The translations under genes and the position numbers were made by a program. A stretch of DNA of 64,000 nt from Rhizobium sp. GTDB taxonomy: Bacteria > Pseudomonadota > Alphaproteobacteria > Rhizobiales > Rhizobiaceae. A model generated the notes under the pieces. That model saw only the letters and a program-made list of their open reading frames with translations, did not search any database and was not told the origin of the DNA. Below are positions 33,361 to 42,025 of this stretch, one piece after another; positions within the stretch are counted from its first letter, which is position 1; every line of letters begins with the position of its first letter. Location: contig JAHHDR010000046.1 of assembly GCA_019739215.1 (NCBI GenBank), positions 62,001-126,000 of the forward strand, in the 5' to 3' direction.

Positions 33361-34151
33361 ACGCCGATTGGCTTGGACTTGAGGGAAAGACCTGCGTCGT
33401 CATGGGTGCGGGACGCGGAATAGGCGAAGCGATCGCGGCCGGGCTTCATGCCGCCGGCGGACGGGTCGCGGTGGTCGATCACGATCTCGAACTCGCGGAG
33501 GGTGCCGCCGGCCGGATTGGCGATGGCGCACTTGCCCTTCGCTGCGATATTTCGAACGAAGACGATGTCGCCAGGACGGCGCGCGAGATCGAGGCGGCGC
33601 TGGGCGCATGCGACGTGCTGGTCAACAATGCGATGTTCTTCGCTCCGGCATCCCTGCTCGAGACGAACTTTGGCGACTGGAACCGCAATCTCGCGATCAA
33701 CTTGACCGGCTACTACATCAGCTCGATGGCCTTCGGCCGCCAGATGATGGCCAAGGGCGGCGGTGCCATCGTCCATACCGGATCGCTGGCCAGCGAGTTC
33801 CCGCAAGGCTCCGGCGTCGACTACACCGCCAGCAAGGCCGGCATTGCCGGCCTCTCGCGCCAGATTGCCATCGAATGGGGTCCTGACGGCATCCGCAGCA
33901 ACACGGTGCATCCGGGTCTGACCCGCACGCCCCGCTTCGAGATTCGCTACCAAGACCCGGTTGCCTTGGCGGCGCGTGAGAAAATGACCGCGCTCAACCG
34001 GGTCGGCCAGCCGATCGACATCGCCAATGCCGCAGTTTTTCTCGCGAGCGCCAGGGCGAGCTACATCACCGGTATCGATTTCATCGTCGACGGAGGCTTG
34101 CGCTGCAAGCTTTTCGACCTCGTACCGCAGGTCGACGTCAGGAAGCAGTGA
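33357..34151 (+). CDS. Short-chain dehydrogenase/reductase 2
   Basis: A 264-residue classical SDR with MGAGRGIGEAIAAGL as the glycine motif, DVLVNNAMFF, the catalytic TGSLASEFPQGSGVDYTASK (Ser, Tyr, Lys) and the VHPGLTRTP substrate loop. Coupled to SDR1 by an ATGA overlap. Its NAD(P) preference follows VVDHD, where the acidic residue at the end of strand 2 suggests NAD. Probable role in the same catabolic route. Confidence 0.88.
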   Translation: MNADWLGLEGKTCVVMGAGRGIGEAIAAGLHAAGGRVAVVDHDLELAEGAAGRIGDGALALRCDISNEDDVARTAREIEAALGACDVLVNNAMFFAPASLLETNFGDWNRNLAINLTGYYISSMAFGRQMMAKGGGAIVHTGSLASEFPQGSGVDYTASKAGIAGLSRQIAIEWGPDGIRSNTVHPGLTRTPRFEIRYQDPVALAAREKMTALNRVGQPIDIANAAVFLASARASYITGIDFIVDGGLRCKLFDLVPQVDVRKQ

Positions 34152-34189
34152 CACATCCGCCGGTTGGCCCGGCGCAGGGAGACAGGACC

Positions 34190-34984
34190 ATGACGTTCAA
34201 GTTCATCGAGATCGAAAACCAGGGCGCCGTTCGCAGGATCTGGCTCAATCGCCCTGAGAAGCGCAATGCCCAGTCTCAGGAACTGCTGCAGGAGCTCGAC
34301 GATGCCTTCGTCGCCGCCGATCGCGATCCGGAGATCAGGGCAGTCATTCTTGCCGGACGCGGTGCGCATTTTTCCGCAGGCCACGACCTCGACCAGGCGC
34401 CGCGTTTCGTCGCCGGGAGCATCGAGGACCACTACGACTATGAGGCGCGCTTCTATATCGAGTATTGCCTGCGCATCTGGGATCTGCGCAAGCCCGTGAT
34501 CGCCCAGGTGCAGGGCGCGGCGGTCGCTGGCGGGTTCATGATCGCAAATGTCTGCGACCTGATCATCGCCGCCGAGGATGCGTATTTCGCCGATCCCGTC
34601 GTGCAGACTATGGCATCGGCGGCCACCGAGATCCTGTCGCATCCCTATACGATGGGCCTGCGTCGGGCCAAGCAGTTCCTCTATCTCGGCGAGAAGATGG
34701 GCGCCGAGGAAGCGTATCGGATCGGCATGGTCAACAGGGTCGTTCCGACCGAGGCGCTTGCCGACGAGGCGATGGCGATGGCGCAGCGGATCTCAATGGG
34801 CTCGCCGTTTGCCATGCAACTGCTGAAGCGCTCTCTCAACCGTTCCGCAGACATGCAGGGCTTCCGCAATGCCGTCCAGGCGCATTTCGACACGCATATG
34901 TTCGGCCACACGACGGAGGGCTTCCGGGCGCTGATCGCCGATGGCATGAAGACGGCACTTGCCAAGAACAAGAGCGTGGCCTGA
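34190..34984 (+). CDS. Crotonase-family protein 1 (enoyl-CoA hydratase-like)
   Basis: The ATG at 34190 with a CAGGGAGA site is preferred to the upstream 34148. The 264-residue crotonase fold shows the oxyanion-hole strands GRGAHFSAGHDLDQ and QGAAVAGGFMIANVCDLIIA. The Glu pair of classical enoyl-CoA hydratases is not present at the usual places (AGGFMI instead of GGxxEL; FADPVVQTM instead of xxPEx), so a plain hydratase reaction is doubtful; an isomerase, hydrolase or lyase is possible. 29 bases separate its stop from the TetR start. Confidence 0.82.
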   Translation: MTFKFIEIENQGAVRRIWLNRPEKRNAQSQELLQELDDAFVAADRDPEIRAVILAGRGAHFSAGHDLDQAPRFVAGSIEDHYDYEARFYIEYCLRIWDLRKPVIAQVQGAAVAGGFMIANVCDLIIAAEDAYFADPVVQTMASAATEILSHPYTMGLRRAKQFLYLGEKMGAEEAYRIGMVNRVVPTEALADEAMAMAQRISMGSPFAMQLLKRSLNRSADMQGFRNAVQAHFDTHMFGHTTEGFRALIADGMKTALAKNKSVA

Positions 34985-35013
34985 GTGCCGGCAGAGGGAA
35001 AAGGAATGCCCAA

Positions 35014-35652
35014 ATGGTGACATCACCCCCGAAATCGGTCTCCGACGGTGTCGAGAAGGGCAGCGGCCGTAACGATACGGTGCGGCGTGAGATCTTTCGC
35101 CGCGCGCTGCTGCTGATCGAGAGAAAGGGTTTTCGCGCGACGTCCATGCAGGACATCGCCGACGACTGCGGGCTGACCAAGCCGGGTGTGTACTACTATT
35201 TCCAGAACAAGGCGGCCCTTCTCGAGGCGGTCTACAACGAGACGACTGCGAACTTCTATGCCGGTGTGGAGGAGGTAAGCAGTTCCGAGTTCACGGCGAC
35301 CGAAGCGCTCAGGCGGCTGATCCAGTTGCAGGTTTCGGCCAGTTTCGAGCTCAGGCAATTCCAGCGCGTGCTGATGCGCGAACGCAACGAAATGCCGCCG
35401 GAAAAGCGCAAGAATCTCGCCCGCCGCGAGCGTGACTATGAAGCCGCCATCCAGAAGATCGTCGAGCGCGGCCAGGACGAAGGCGTCTTTACTGGGGCCG
35501 ATTCTCACACGCTTTCGCTGACGATCGTGGGCTTTCTGAACAGCATGTACAACTGGTCGAAATTCTACCAGGTGCCGGAGGAGAACGTGGTCGAGGTCGT
35601 TTGCGATCTTTTGCTCAACGGTCTTCTCGACCGGAAGAAGGGCGCCGGCTGA
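35014..35652 (+). CDS. TetR/AcrR family regulator within the operon
   Basis: The ATG at 35014 follows AAAAGGAATG and gives 212 residues. The N-terminal HTH (FRRALLLIERKGFRATSMQD, IADDCGLTKPGVYYYFQNKA) is typical TetR; the C-terminal helices form the ligand pocket. Homologues near acyl-CoA genes sense CoA thioesters and repress the operon. It sits between crotonase 1 and acyl-CoA synthetase 2 in the same direction, and the palindrome at 29640-29661 is its probable operator. Confidence 0.88.
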   Translation: MVTSPPKSVSDGVEKGSGRNDTVRREIFRRALLLIERKGFRATSMQDIADDCGLTKPGVYYYFQNKAALLEAVYNETTANFYAGVEEVSSSEFTATEALRRLIQLQVSASFELRQFQRVLMRERNEMPPEKRKNLARRERDYEAAIQKIVERGQDEGVFTGADSHTLSLTIVGFLNSMYNWSKFYQVPEENVVEVVCDLLLNGLLDRKKGAG

Positions 35653-35679
35653 CAAGGCAGGTGCCGGAGGAGGAATCTG

Positions 35680-37239
35680 ATGTCGATCGACATACCCAGA
35701 ACTGAGTTTCTGCTGCACGAGGTCGTCAGGGCGCATGCGCGCTCCGCGCCCGACCACGTCGCTCTGATCTTCAGGGACAAGCAATATGATTGGGGCTCGC
35801 TGCAAGCAGCGATCGAAGGGGTGGCGCGTGGCCTCGCCGGTGCGGGCGTCGTCCGCGGCAGCCGGGTCGCGGTGCTGGACCGGAACTCCGATCACTATAT
35901 TCTGCTCTATTACGCGCTCGCTTCGCTGGGTGCTGCGCTGTGCCCCATCAACATGTGGCTCCGGGCGGGCGAAGTCGCCTACATCATCCGCAACTGCAGG
36001 CCCACCCTGCTGGTGACCAGTGACGAGTTCCGGCCCCTTGCCGAACAGGCGCTGGCCGACGTCGAGCGCAAGCCGCGCATTATCAGCCGCGGCGAGGTGC
36101 GTGCGGGCGAGCTTTCCTGGAACGATATCGCCGACGGTCCCGAGCGGATGCTGCCGCAGCCGCTTTCCTGGGACGACACCCACATGATCCTGCATACGAG
36201 CGGGACGACCGGTCGCCCGAAGGGTGTCGCGATCTCCCATCGCCGCACCGTGGTCGACGGCATGTGTGCCGCTGCCTCCGTCAATCCGCGCCGGACGGAC
36301 CGCTTTTACTCCTTTACGCCGCTTTTCCATACCGGCGCCTGGGACTGGATGAAGCTCTTCATCACCCAGCGCGCCAGCGTGGTACTGGCGGATCGCTTCG
36401 ATGCCCTCGCGGCCATCGATGAGATCGAGCGGCATCGCTGCACCTACACCCTGGTCCTGCCAGTCGTGATGCGCGAAATGCTGGATCACCCCGCTTTCGA
36501 CAAAGCGGACTTCTCGTCGATGCGGATGGTGGCCTATGCCAGCCAGGATCCTTCCAACCTGCTCCACGAAGTGTTCCGGCGCTTTGAAGCGCGGGGTGCC
36601 AGAAATCTTCGCGCGGTCTATCCCTACGGCATGACCGAGGCCGGGCCGTTCGTCACTATCGCCCAACCACATGAATCCGCGGCGCATCCCGATTCGATAG
36701 GCACGCTGGTGGCCGGCGTCGAAATGGCGCTGCTCGACGACGATCTGAACGAGGTCGCGATCGGCGAGGTCGGCGAGGTCTGCGTTCGGGGTGCAACGTT
36801 GATGACCGAATATATCGACAATCCGGAGGCGACCGATGAGGCTTTCCGCGGCGGGTGGCTGCATACGGGCGACCTTGCTCGCCAAGTCGAGGATGGGTTC
36901 TTCAAGGTTGTCGACCGCAAGAAGGACATGATCCGTTCCGCTGGCGAGAATGTCTTCGCCAAGGAGGTCGAGCAGGTCGTCGTGCAGCATCCCTCCATCA
37001 GGGAATGCGCCGTCATCGGCCTGCCCGACATCGATTATGGCGAGCGCGTCGTTGCCTGCGTCGTCGCCACCAGCGGCTTCGATGACGAGGCGGACGTCAT
37101 CGGTTTCGTGCGCAAGCGCATCGCTGGATTCAAGACCCCCAAACAAGTCGTGTTCCTGCAGGAACTGCCGCATACGCCGGTCGGCAAGATCGCCAAGGCG
37201 GTGCTTCGCGACATGCTCAAACCCGGAAAGGCGGCCTGA
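35680..37239 (+). CDS. AMP-dependent acyl-CoA synthetase 2
   Basis: A 519-residue ANL ligase, the same length as synthetase 1 and alignable throughout, including HTSGTTGRPKGVAISHRRT, YGMTEAGPFVTIAQPHES, WLHTGDLARQVEDGFFKVVD, DRKKDMIRSAGENVFAKEVE and Lys in TPVGKIAKAVLR. It is a tandem-type paralogue, so the operon may activate two related acids or a parent acid and a shortened product. A GGAGGAA ribosome site precedes it. Two bases separate it from livH. Confidence 0.88.
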   Translation: MSIDIPRTEFLLHEVVRAHARSAPDHVALIFRDKQYDWGSLQAAIEGVARGLAGAGVVRGSRVAVLDRNSDHYILLYYALASLGAALCPINMWLRAGEVAYIIRNCRPTLLVTSDEFRPLAEQALADVERKPRIISRGEVRAGELSWNDIADGPERMLPQPLSWDDTHMILHTSGTTGRPKGVAISHRRTVVDGMCAAASVNPRRTDRFYSFTPLFHTGAWDWMKLFITQRASVVLADRFDALAAIDEIERHRCTYTLVLPVVMREMLDHPAFDKADFSSMRMVAYASQDPSNLLHEVFRRFEARGARNLRAVYPYGMTEAGPFVTIAQPHESAAHPDSIGTLVAGVEMALLDDDLNEVAIGEVGEVCVRGATLMTEYIDNPEATDEAFRGGWLHTGDLARQVEDGFFKVVDRKKDMIRSAGENVFAKEVEQVVVQHPSIRECAVIGLPDIDYGERVVACVVATSGFDDEADVIGFVRKRIAGFKTPKQVVFLQELPHTPVGKIAKAVLRDMLKPGKAA

Positions 37240-37241
37240 CC

Positions 37242-38111
37242 ATGTTCGATCTCCTTCCACAGCACCTGATCAACGGCCTTGCGCTCGGCAGCACCTATGC
37301 CCTGGTCGCCATGGGCCTGACGCTGGTCTTCGGCGTCCTGCTGATCCCGAACTTCGCCCATGGCGAGCTCTATATGTTTGGCGGCTTCATATCCTATACC
37401 CTCGTGGCGCTCGGCCTGAACTTCTGGCTTGCTATCGTCGTGGCCGCTCTGGTAGCCGGGGCGATCGGCATATTGCTCGATCTTGTCGTGTTCAAGCCGA
37501 TGGACAAGGCGCCGGGTCTGTCGTTGATGATCGGCGCGCTCGGCGCCTCCATGGTGATGCAGCAGATCGCAACCTTCATCTGGAGCACGGAGCCGCGGAC
37601 GACGCCCAACCCGCTTCCGGGCGGCTTCCGCACGTCGTTCTTCTCCATCACCTACTACCAGATCGTCATCATGCTGACGCTGGTCCTGGTATGGGTGGGG
37701 CTTTCGCTGGTCCTCAATCGCTCCAAGATCGGCTCGGCGATCCGGGCGGTGGCGCAAAACGAAGATGCGGCCAGGCTGATGGGCATCAACATGTACCAGG
37801 TGCGCTTCACCACCTTCGCGATCGGCGCCATGATCGGCGGACTGGCCGGCGCGTTGCTCGGGGCCACCTTCCCGATCTATCCCTCGGTCGGCGTGCTACC
37901 CGTGCTCAAGGCCTTCGTTGTCCTTGTCCTCGGCGGTATCGGCAGCCTGCCCGGCGCAATCGTCGGCGGACTCCTGCTCGGGGTGATCGAAGTCCTGATT
38001 GCGGGCTACATTTCCTCGACGCTACAGGATACGGGCGCCTTCCTCATCCTCGTCATCTTCCTTCTTCTCCGCCCCCAGGGCCTTTTCGGAAAGGCCCCGA
38101 TCGAGCGATGA
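37242..38111 (+). CDS. livH: Liv-type ABC transporter permease (LivH)
   Basis: A 289-residue inner-membrane protein with about eight hydrophobic segments, starting LLPQHLINGLALGSTYALVA as in LivH. The EAA-like cytoplasmic loop VLNRSKIGSAIRAVAQNEDA is followed by ARLMGINMYQVRFTTFAIGA. It pairs with LivM at 38108 (ATGA overlap) to form the channel for the solute delivered by the 31303 receptor. Intact. Confidence 0.92.
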   Translation: MFDLLPQHLINGLALGSTYALVAMGLTLVFGVLLIPNFAHGELYMFGGFISYTLVALGLNFWLAIVVAALVAGAIGILLDLVVFKPMDKAPGLSLMIGALGASMVMQQIATFIWSTEPRTTPNPLPGGFRTSFFSITYYQIVIMLTLVLVWVGLSLVLNRSKIGSAIRAVAQNEDAARLMGINMYQVRFTTFAIGAMIGGLAGALLGATFPIYPSVGVLPVLKAFVVLVLGGIGSLPGAIVGGLLLGVIEVLIAGYISSTLQDTGAFLILVIFLLLRPQGLFGKAPIER

Positions 38112-39118
38112 ATACCAGCAGGACCGCACTCACCCTCGTAACCGTCGGCATCGTGCTCGCCGTGATCGGCGCGTTCTTCGCCAGCAACTACATCCTCTAT
38201 GTCGCCACCGCGGCGGCATGGCTGGCCGTGCTTGCCATCAGCTTCGACGTGCTGATCGGCTACACGGGCTATCTCTCGCTTGCCCATGGCGCTCTTTACG
38301 GCGTCGGGGCCTATGCGACGGCGAACCTCACCAGCAAGTACGGCGTCAACTTCTGGCTGGCGCTCCTGCTTTCGGGCATCATCGCGGCCGCAGTCGGTAC
38401 TTTCGTTGCCGGTCTCGCATTCCGAACGAGGGGGCTCTATTTCGCCGTGCTGACACTGGGCATCGGCTTGATCGGCTATCAGCTCTTCGTCGTGCTGGAA
38501 ATCTGGACCGGCGGCATCATGGGCTTTGTCGGCATTCCCAGCCCGCCGCAGCCTTTCGGTCTCGAGATGGACCAGTCGCGCTACAATCTGTTGCTAACGC
38601 TGTTGTTCGTGTGGATCACCTATCTCGCATCCTTCATCTTCGTTCGCTCGCCGATCGGCGTCGCCTGTATAGCGATCCGCGAGGACCAGACCCTGGCCCG
38701 CGCCGTCGGCATGAAGATCAACGAGGCCCGTCTCTCCGCCTTCGCCTTTTCATCCTTCTTCGCCGGAATTGCCGGATCGCTCTTTGCTTCGATGTCCAAC
38801 TTCGTCGGCCCCGACAGCTTCAACGTCCTGACCGCCGGCTTCCAACTCGTTGTGACCGTGGTGGTCGGCGGCATGGGAACGCTCTGGGGCCCCATCCTCG
38901 GCGCGATCCTGCTGACCTCGCTGCCGGAAGTGCTGCGCGGAGCCAGCCATTACAGCCTGCTTGCCTATGGCATCATGTTGCTGGTGGTGATCATGTTCGC
39001 GCCCCGCGGTCTCGCTGGCATGCTGCGTTTCATTGGTGGCAAGCTGCGCCCGGCGCCGAAAGTCGTGCCCGAGCCGCCAACCCAGGCAAGCAAGACCGTT
39101 GAGAAGGCACGCCCATGA
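38108..39118 (+). CDS. livM: Liv-type ABC transporter permease (LivM)
   Basis: The ATG at 38108 gives 336 residues with about nine membrane segments, including GYTGYLSLAHGALYGVGAYA, the LivM hallmark, and the EAA loop FVRSPIGVACIAIREDQTLA RAVGM. A C-terminal cytoplasmic tail (KLRPAPKVVPEPPTQASKTV) is proline-rich. It overlaps both livH and livG by 4 bases, a tightly coupled module. Confidence 0.92.
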   Translation: MNTSRTALTLVTVGIVLAVIGAFFASNYILYVATAAAWLAVLAISFDVLIGYTGYLSLAHGALYGVGAYATANLTSKYGVNFWLALLLSGIIAAAVGTFVAGLAFRTRGLYFAVLTLGIGLIGYQLFVVLEIWTGGIMGFVGIPSPPQPFGLEMDQSRYNLLLTLLFVWITYLASFIFVRSPIGVACIAIREDQTLARAVGMKINEARLSAFAFSSFFAGIAGSLFASMSNFVGPDSFNVLTAGFQLVVTVVVGGMGTLWGPILGAILLTSLPEVLRGASHYSLLAYGIMLLVVIMFAPRGLAGMLRFIGGKLRPAPKVVPEPPTQASKTVEKARP

Positions 39119-39828
39119 GCACCCTGCTTTCGATCAAGGACATGTCGGTCAATTTCGGTGGCGTGAAGGCTGTTCAGAATGTCGATCTCGACATTCCCCA
39201 GGGCATGATCTGGGGGCTGATGGGTCCGAATGGCGCCGGCAAGACGACGCTGGTCAACATGGTCTCCGGCCTGATCAAACCCTCTTCCGGATCGATGACC
39301 TTCGACGGCAAGGTCGACGGTCCCTGGCCCATTTCACGTTCGGTCAGGCTCGGCATCGTCCGGACTTTCCAGCAGACGCGCGCCTTCATGGACCTGACGA
39401 TCCGCGAAAACCTCAAGATCGCCGAGGTCGCGTCGAGGCAGTCGGGGGACCTTCCGCTTCTCATCGAGACATTCGGCCTCGAAGGCGTCCTCGACAGGGT
39501 CGCCTCGACCATGCCCTATCCGGTTCTGCGCCGGCTGGGCATTGCGCTCGCGCTGGCCTCCAGGCCGAAGTTGCTGCTGCTCGACGAACCGGCCGTCGGC
39601 CTCACGGCGGATGAACTGAGCCGCATGGGAGAGATCATCCGCGAATGGAACCGGCGAGGTGTCACCATTCTCCTGATCGAACACAACGTGCGCTTTCTCA
39701 TGAGCCTTGCCGGCCGCATCAGCGTGCTGGATCGCGGCAAGCTTCTCTTCGAGGGGACGCCGACCGAATGCCGCGGCAACAGCGCGGTCATCGATGCCTA
39801 TCTGGGGAGGCGCTATTCCGATGATTAA
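39115..39828 (+). CDS. livG: Liv-type ABC ATPase (LivG) with degenerate signature motif
   Basis: A 237-residue ATPase with an intact Walker A (GPNGAGKTT), Q-loop (GIVRTFQQTRAF), Walker B (LLLLDEPAVGL) and H-loop (LLIEHNVRFL). The signature loop, normally LSYGxQRRLEIARAL in LivG, reads MPYPVLRRLGIALAL here: the Gly and Gln of the ABC signature are lost. In asymmetric ABC pairs one site can be degenerate, so LivG/LivF may hydrolyse ATP at one site only. It overlaps livF by 8 bases. Confidence 0.9.
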   Translation: MSTLLSIKDMSVNFGGVKAVQNVDLDIPQGMIWGLMGPNGAGKTTLVNMVSGLIKPSSGSMTFDGKVDGPWPISRSVRLGIVRTFQQTRAFMDLTIRENLKIAEVASRQSGDLPLLIETFGLEGVLDRVASTMPYPVLRRLGIALALASRPKLLLLDEPAVGLTADELSRMGEIIREWNRRGVTILLIEHNVRFLMSLAGRISVLDRGKLLFEGTPTECRGNSAVIDAYLGRRYSDD

Positions 39829-40519
39829 GATTGACCGACTCACGACCGGATATGGCCGAATGGAGGCACTGCACGCCGTTTCGCTCTCGATCGCGCCTGG
39901 CCAGACCGTGGCGGTGCTCGGCGCCAACGGTGCGGGCAAGACGACGCTTTGCCGGGTGGCGTCGGGACTGGTTCCCGCCTGGAGTGGCTCGATCGAGGTG
40001 GACGGCGTCGATATCACCAAGGCGTCCAGCGTCGAACGCGTCCGCCGCGGCATCATCCAGGTGCCGGAGGGCCGACAGGTGTTTCCGGAGATGACTATCG
40101 AGGAAAACCTGAGGCTTGGCGCCTACATCCATGACCGCGTCCGTGCCGAAGACCTGGATCTTGTCTACTCGCTGTTTCCCATTCTCAAGACCCGGCTCAG
40201 CCAGAATGCGGGACTGCTTTCGGGTGGCGAGCAGCAGATGCTGGCACTTGCCCGTGCTCTGATGAGCAGGCCGAAATATCTGCTCCTGGACGAACCGAGC
40301 CAGGGCATCGCGCCCAAGGTCATCGAGCAGATGGGAGAGGCGATCCGCAGCATCGCGGCAACCGGCGTGGCAATCCTGCTCGTCGAGCAGAACCTCTTTC
40401 TCGCCGAGGCGATCTGCCAACACGCCTTCATCATGGAGAACGGATTGATCACGGCCGATGGGCCGACCGACCGGATCCTGAAATCCAACCTCGTGCAAGA
40501 CAGCTACCTTGGAGCCTGA
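39821..40519 (+). CDS. livF: Liv-type ABC ATPase (LivF)
   Basis: The ATG at 39821 gives 232 residues, the length of LivF. Walker A GANGAGKTT, Q-loop IIQVPEGRQVFPEMTIEENL, full signature LLSGGEQQMLALARAL, Walker B YLLLDEPSQGIAP, and H-loop region ILLVEQNLFLAEA with the LivF-typical Gln in place of His. It completes the transporter. Intact. Confidence 0.92.
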   Translation: MIKIDRLTTGYGRMEALHAVSLSIAPGQTVAVLGANGAGKTTLCRVASGLVPAWSGSIEVDGVDITKASSVERVRRGIIQVPEGRQVFPEMTIEENLRLGAYIHDRVRAEDLDLVYSLFPILKTRLSQNAGLLSGGEQQMLALARALMSRPKYLLLDEPSQGIAPKVIEQMGEAIRSIAATGVAILLVEQNLFLAEAICQHAFIMENGLITADGPTDRILKSNLVQDSYLGA

Positions 40520-40520
40520 C

Positions 40521-41309
40521 ATGGACCTTTCTCTCGACAAACTCGAACCGGAAATCAGGGTGGAAGTCGACCGCGGCGTCGCCGTCGTCCGTTTCGATCG
40601 CCCGCCGGTGAACTCCTTCAATCGCGAAATGTACAGTCAGATGCGCCGGACGTTTCGTCGGCTCTCGGATCGGGCCGACCTGCGTTGTGTCGTGCTGACC
40701 GGCCGCGGCAAGGTCTTCTGTGCCGGCAACGATGTGAAGGATTTTGTCGACCTCGATGTTGATCAGTCGTCCGAATATCTCGCCAATGTGCGGATTTCTT
40801 TCGCCGCCCTCTTCGATTGCCCCGTACCGGTGATCGCGGCGATCAACGGACCGGCCGTCGGCACCGGTATCGCGCTGACCTCGCTTTGCGACATCCGCAT
40901 CGCCTCGGAAACGGCCAGGTTCGCCCTGCCGGAGATCGACGTGGGCGTCCTCGGAGGCTCCCGGCACGTCATGCGCATCGCACCGCAGGGGCTGACCCGG
41001 AAGATGATGTATACCGGCGTGCAGGTGAGTGCCGCCGAGGCGCTCGCCGTATCGATGGTGGAGGAAGTGCTGCCGGCCGATGCGGTGCTCGCCCGTGCGC
41101 TGGAAGTCGCCAACACCATTGCAGACAAAAGCCCCTCAGCCATCAGGCTCGCCAAGATGGGCCTGAACCGAGTCGAGAACATGACTCTCAACGAGGGCTA
41201 TGAATTCGAGTGCAAGCTGACGACCGAGGTGCGCCGCTCCGAGGAAGCGAGCGAAGGCGCGCGCGCCTTCCTTGAAAAGAGACGCCCCCGCTACGCAAAT
41301 GAAAGATGA
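40521..41309 (+). CDS. Crotonase-family protein 2 (enoyl-CoA hydratase/isomerase)
   Basis: The ATG follows the livF stop by one base; 262 residues. Crotonase motifs GRGKVFCAGNDVKDFVDLD and INGPAVGTGIALTSLCDIRI, then FALPEIDVGVLGGSRHVMRI. The Glu at PEI (second catalytic Glu) is present, while the first (GGxxEL) is replaced by GTGIAL, a pattern seen in isomerases and some hydratases. It belongs to the catabolic operon between the transporter and the third crotonase. Confidence 0.85.
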   Translation: MDLSLDKLEPEIRVEVDRGVAVVRFDRPPVNSFNREMYSQMRRTFRRLSDRADLRCVVLTGRGKVFCAGNDVKDFVDLDVDQSSEYLANVRISFAALFDCPVPVIAAINGPAVGTGIALTSLCDIRIASETARFALPEIDVGVLGGSRHVMRIAPQGLTRKMMYTGVQVSAAEALAVSMVEEVLPADAVLARALEVANTIADKSPSAIRLAKMGLNRVENMTLNEGYEFECKLTTEVRRSEEASEGARAFLEKRRPRYANER

Positions 41310-41313
41310 TCCC

Positions 41314-42015
41314 ATGATGAAATTTGAACGCAGGGGCGCGATCGGCATCGTCACCATGTCAAAGGCGCCGGTCAACGCCATTTGCTTCGACGACTGGCTC
41401 GCGGTCCCGGCGATGCTCGGCGCAATCGCCCGCGACGAGGAGATACGCGCCCTTGTCGTGATCGGCGAGGGCAAGCATTTCAGTGCAGGCAACGACCGGC
41501 GTGAATTCGGGGTCGGCGGGCGCGCGGATCTCGATCGGGGCACGGCCGCCGTCCGCGACGGTCTCAAGGCCTTCGCGACCTGCCCCATCATCACGGTCGC
41601 CGCCGTCGATGGCGCGGCGATGGGCAGCGCGCTCGGCCTGGCCTGCATGGCGGATGTGCGGATCGGTACCGCCGGCGCCCTCCTCGGCCTGCCGGAAGTG
41701 AAGGCGGGCGCCTTCGGCGGCTACCGGTTCGTGCGCGACTACCTGCCGGATGGCGAGGTGCGCCGGATGCAGTTGACCGGCGAGCCGATGAAGGGCGAAC
41801 GCGCGTATCAGCTCGGCTTTTTCCAAGAGCTGGTTGAAAAGGAGCATCTTCTCCCGCGCGCGATCGCACTGGCCGGAGAACTCACCCAGCACTTGCGCCC
41901 GGAATTCGCGCGCAAGGTGAAGCGCGTCTTCGTAGGCCGCGCCAATGAAGAGATGTGGCGCGACTACGAACTCGAGCGTCTGTGGGGCGTCGACTACCTC
42001 GAAGCCGGTCTCTGA
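41314..42015 (+). CDS. Crotonase-family protein 3
   Basis: The likely start is ATG 41314 (GAAAG site upstream); starts at 41299 or 41317 are possible. The 233-residue product has IGEGKHFSAGNDRREF and VDGAAMGSALGLACMADVRI, with LPEVKAGAFGGYRFVRDYLP carrying the second Glu only. It is shorter than standard hydratases, by about 25 residues. It follows crotonase 2 within 4 bases and is clearly part of the same operon. Confidence 0.82.
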   Translation: MMKFERRGAIGIVTMSKAPVNAICFDDWLAVPAMLGAIARDEEIRALVVIGEGKHFSAGNDRREFGVGGRADLDRGTAAVRDGLKAFATCPIITVAAVDGAAMGSALGLACMADVRIGTAGALLGLPEVKAGAFGGYRFVRDYLPDGEVRRMQLTGEPMKGERAYQLGFFQELVEKEHLLPRAIALAGELTQHLRPEFARKVKRVFVGRANEEMWRDYELERLWGVDYLEAGL

Positions 42016-42025
42016 GGTTGATCGG

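Noticed and set aside
35023..37260. 745-codon minus-strand open frame
   Set aside because: Exact antisense of acyl-CoA synthetase 2 and the TetR gene; long antisense frames are common in high-GC coding DNA.
36950..39118. 722-codon plus-strand frame from 36950 as one protein
   Set aside because: Only the part from 38108 is a real gene (LivM); the upstream part is out of frame with acyl-CoA synthetase 2 and LivH.
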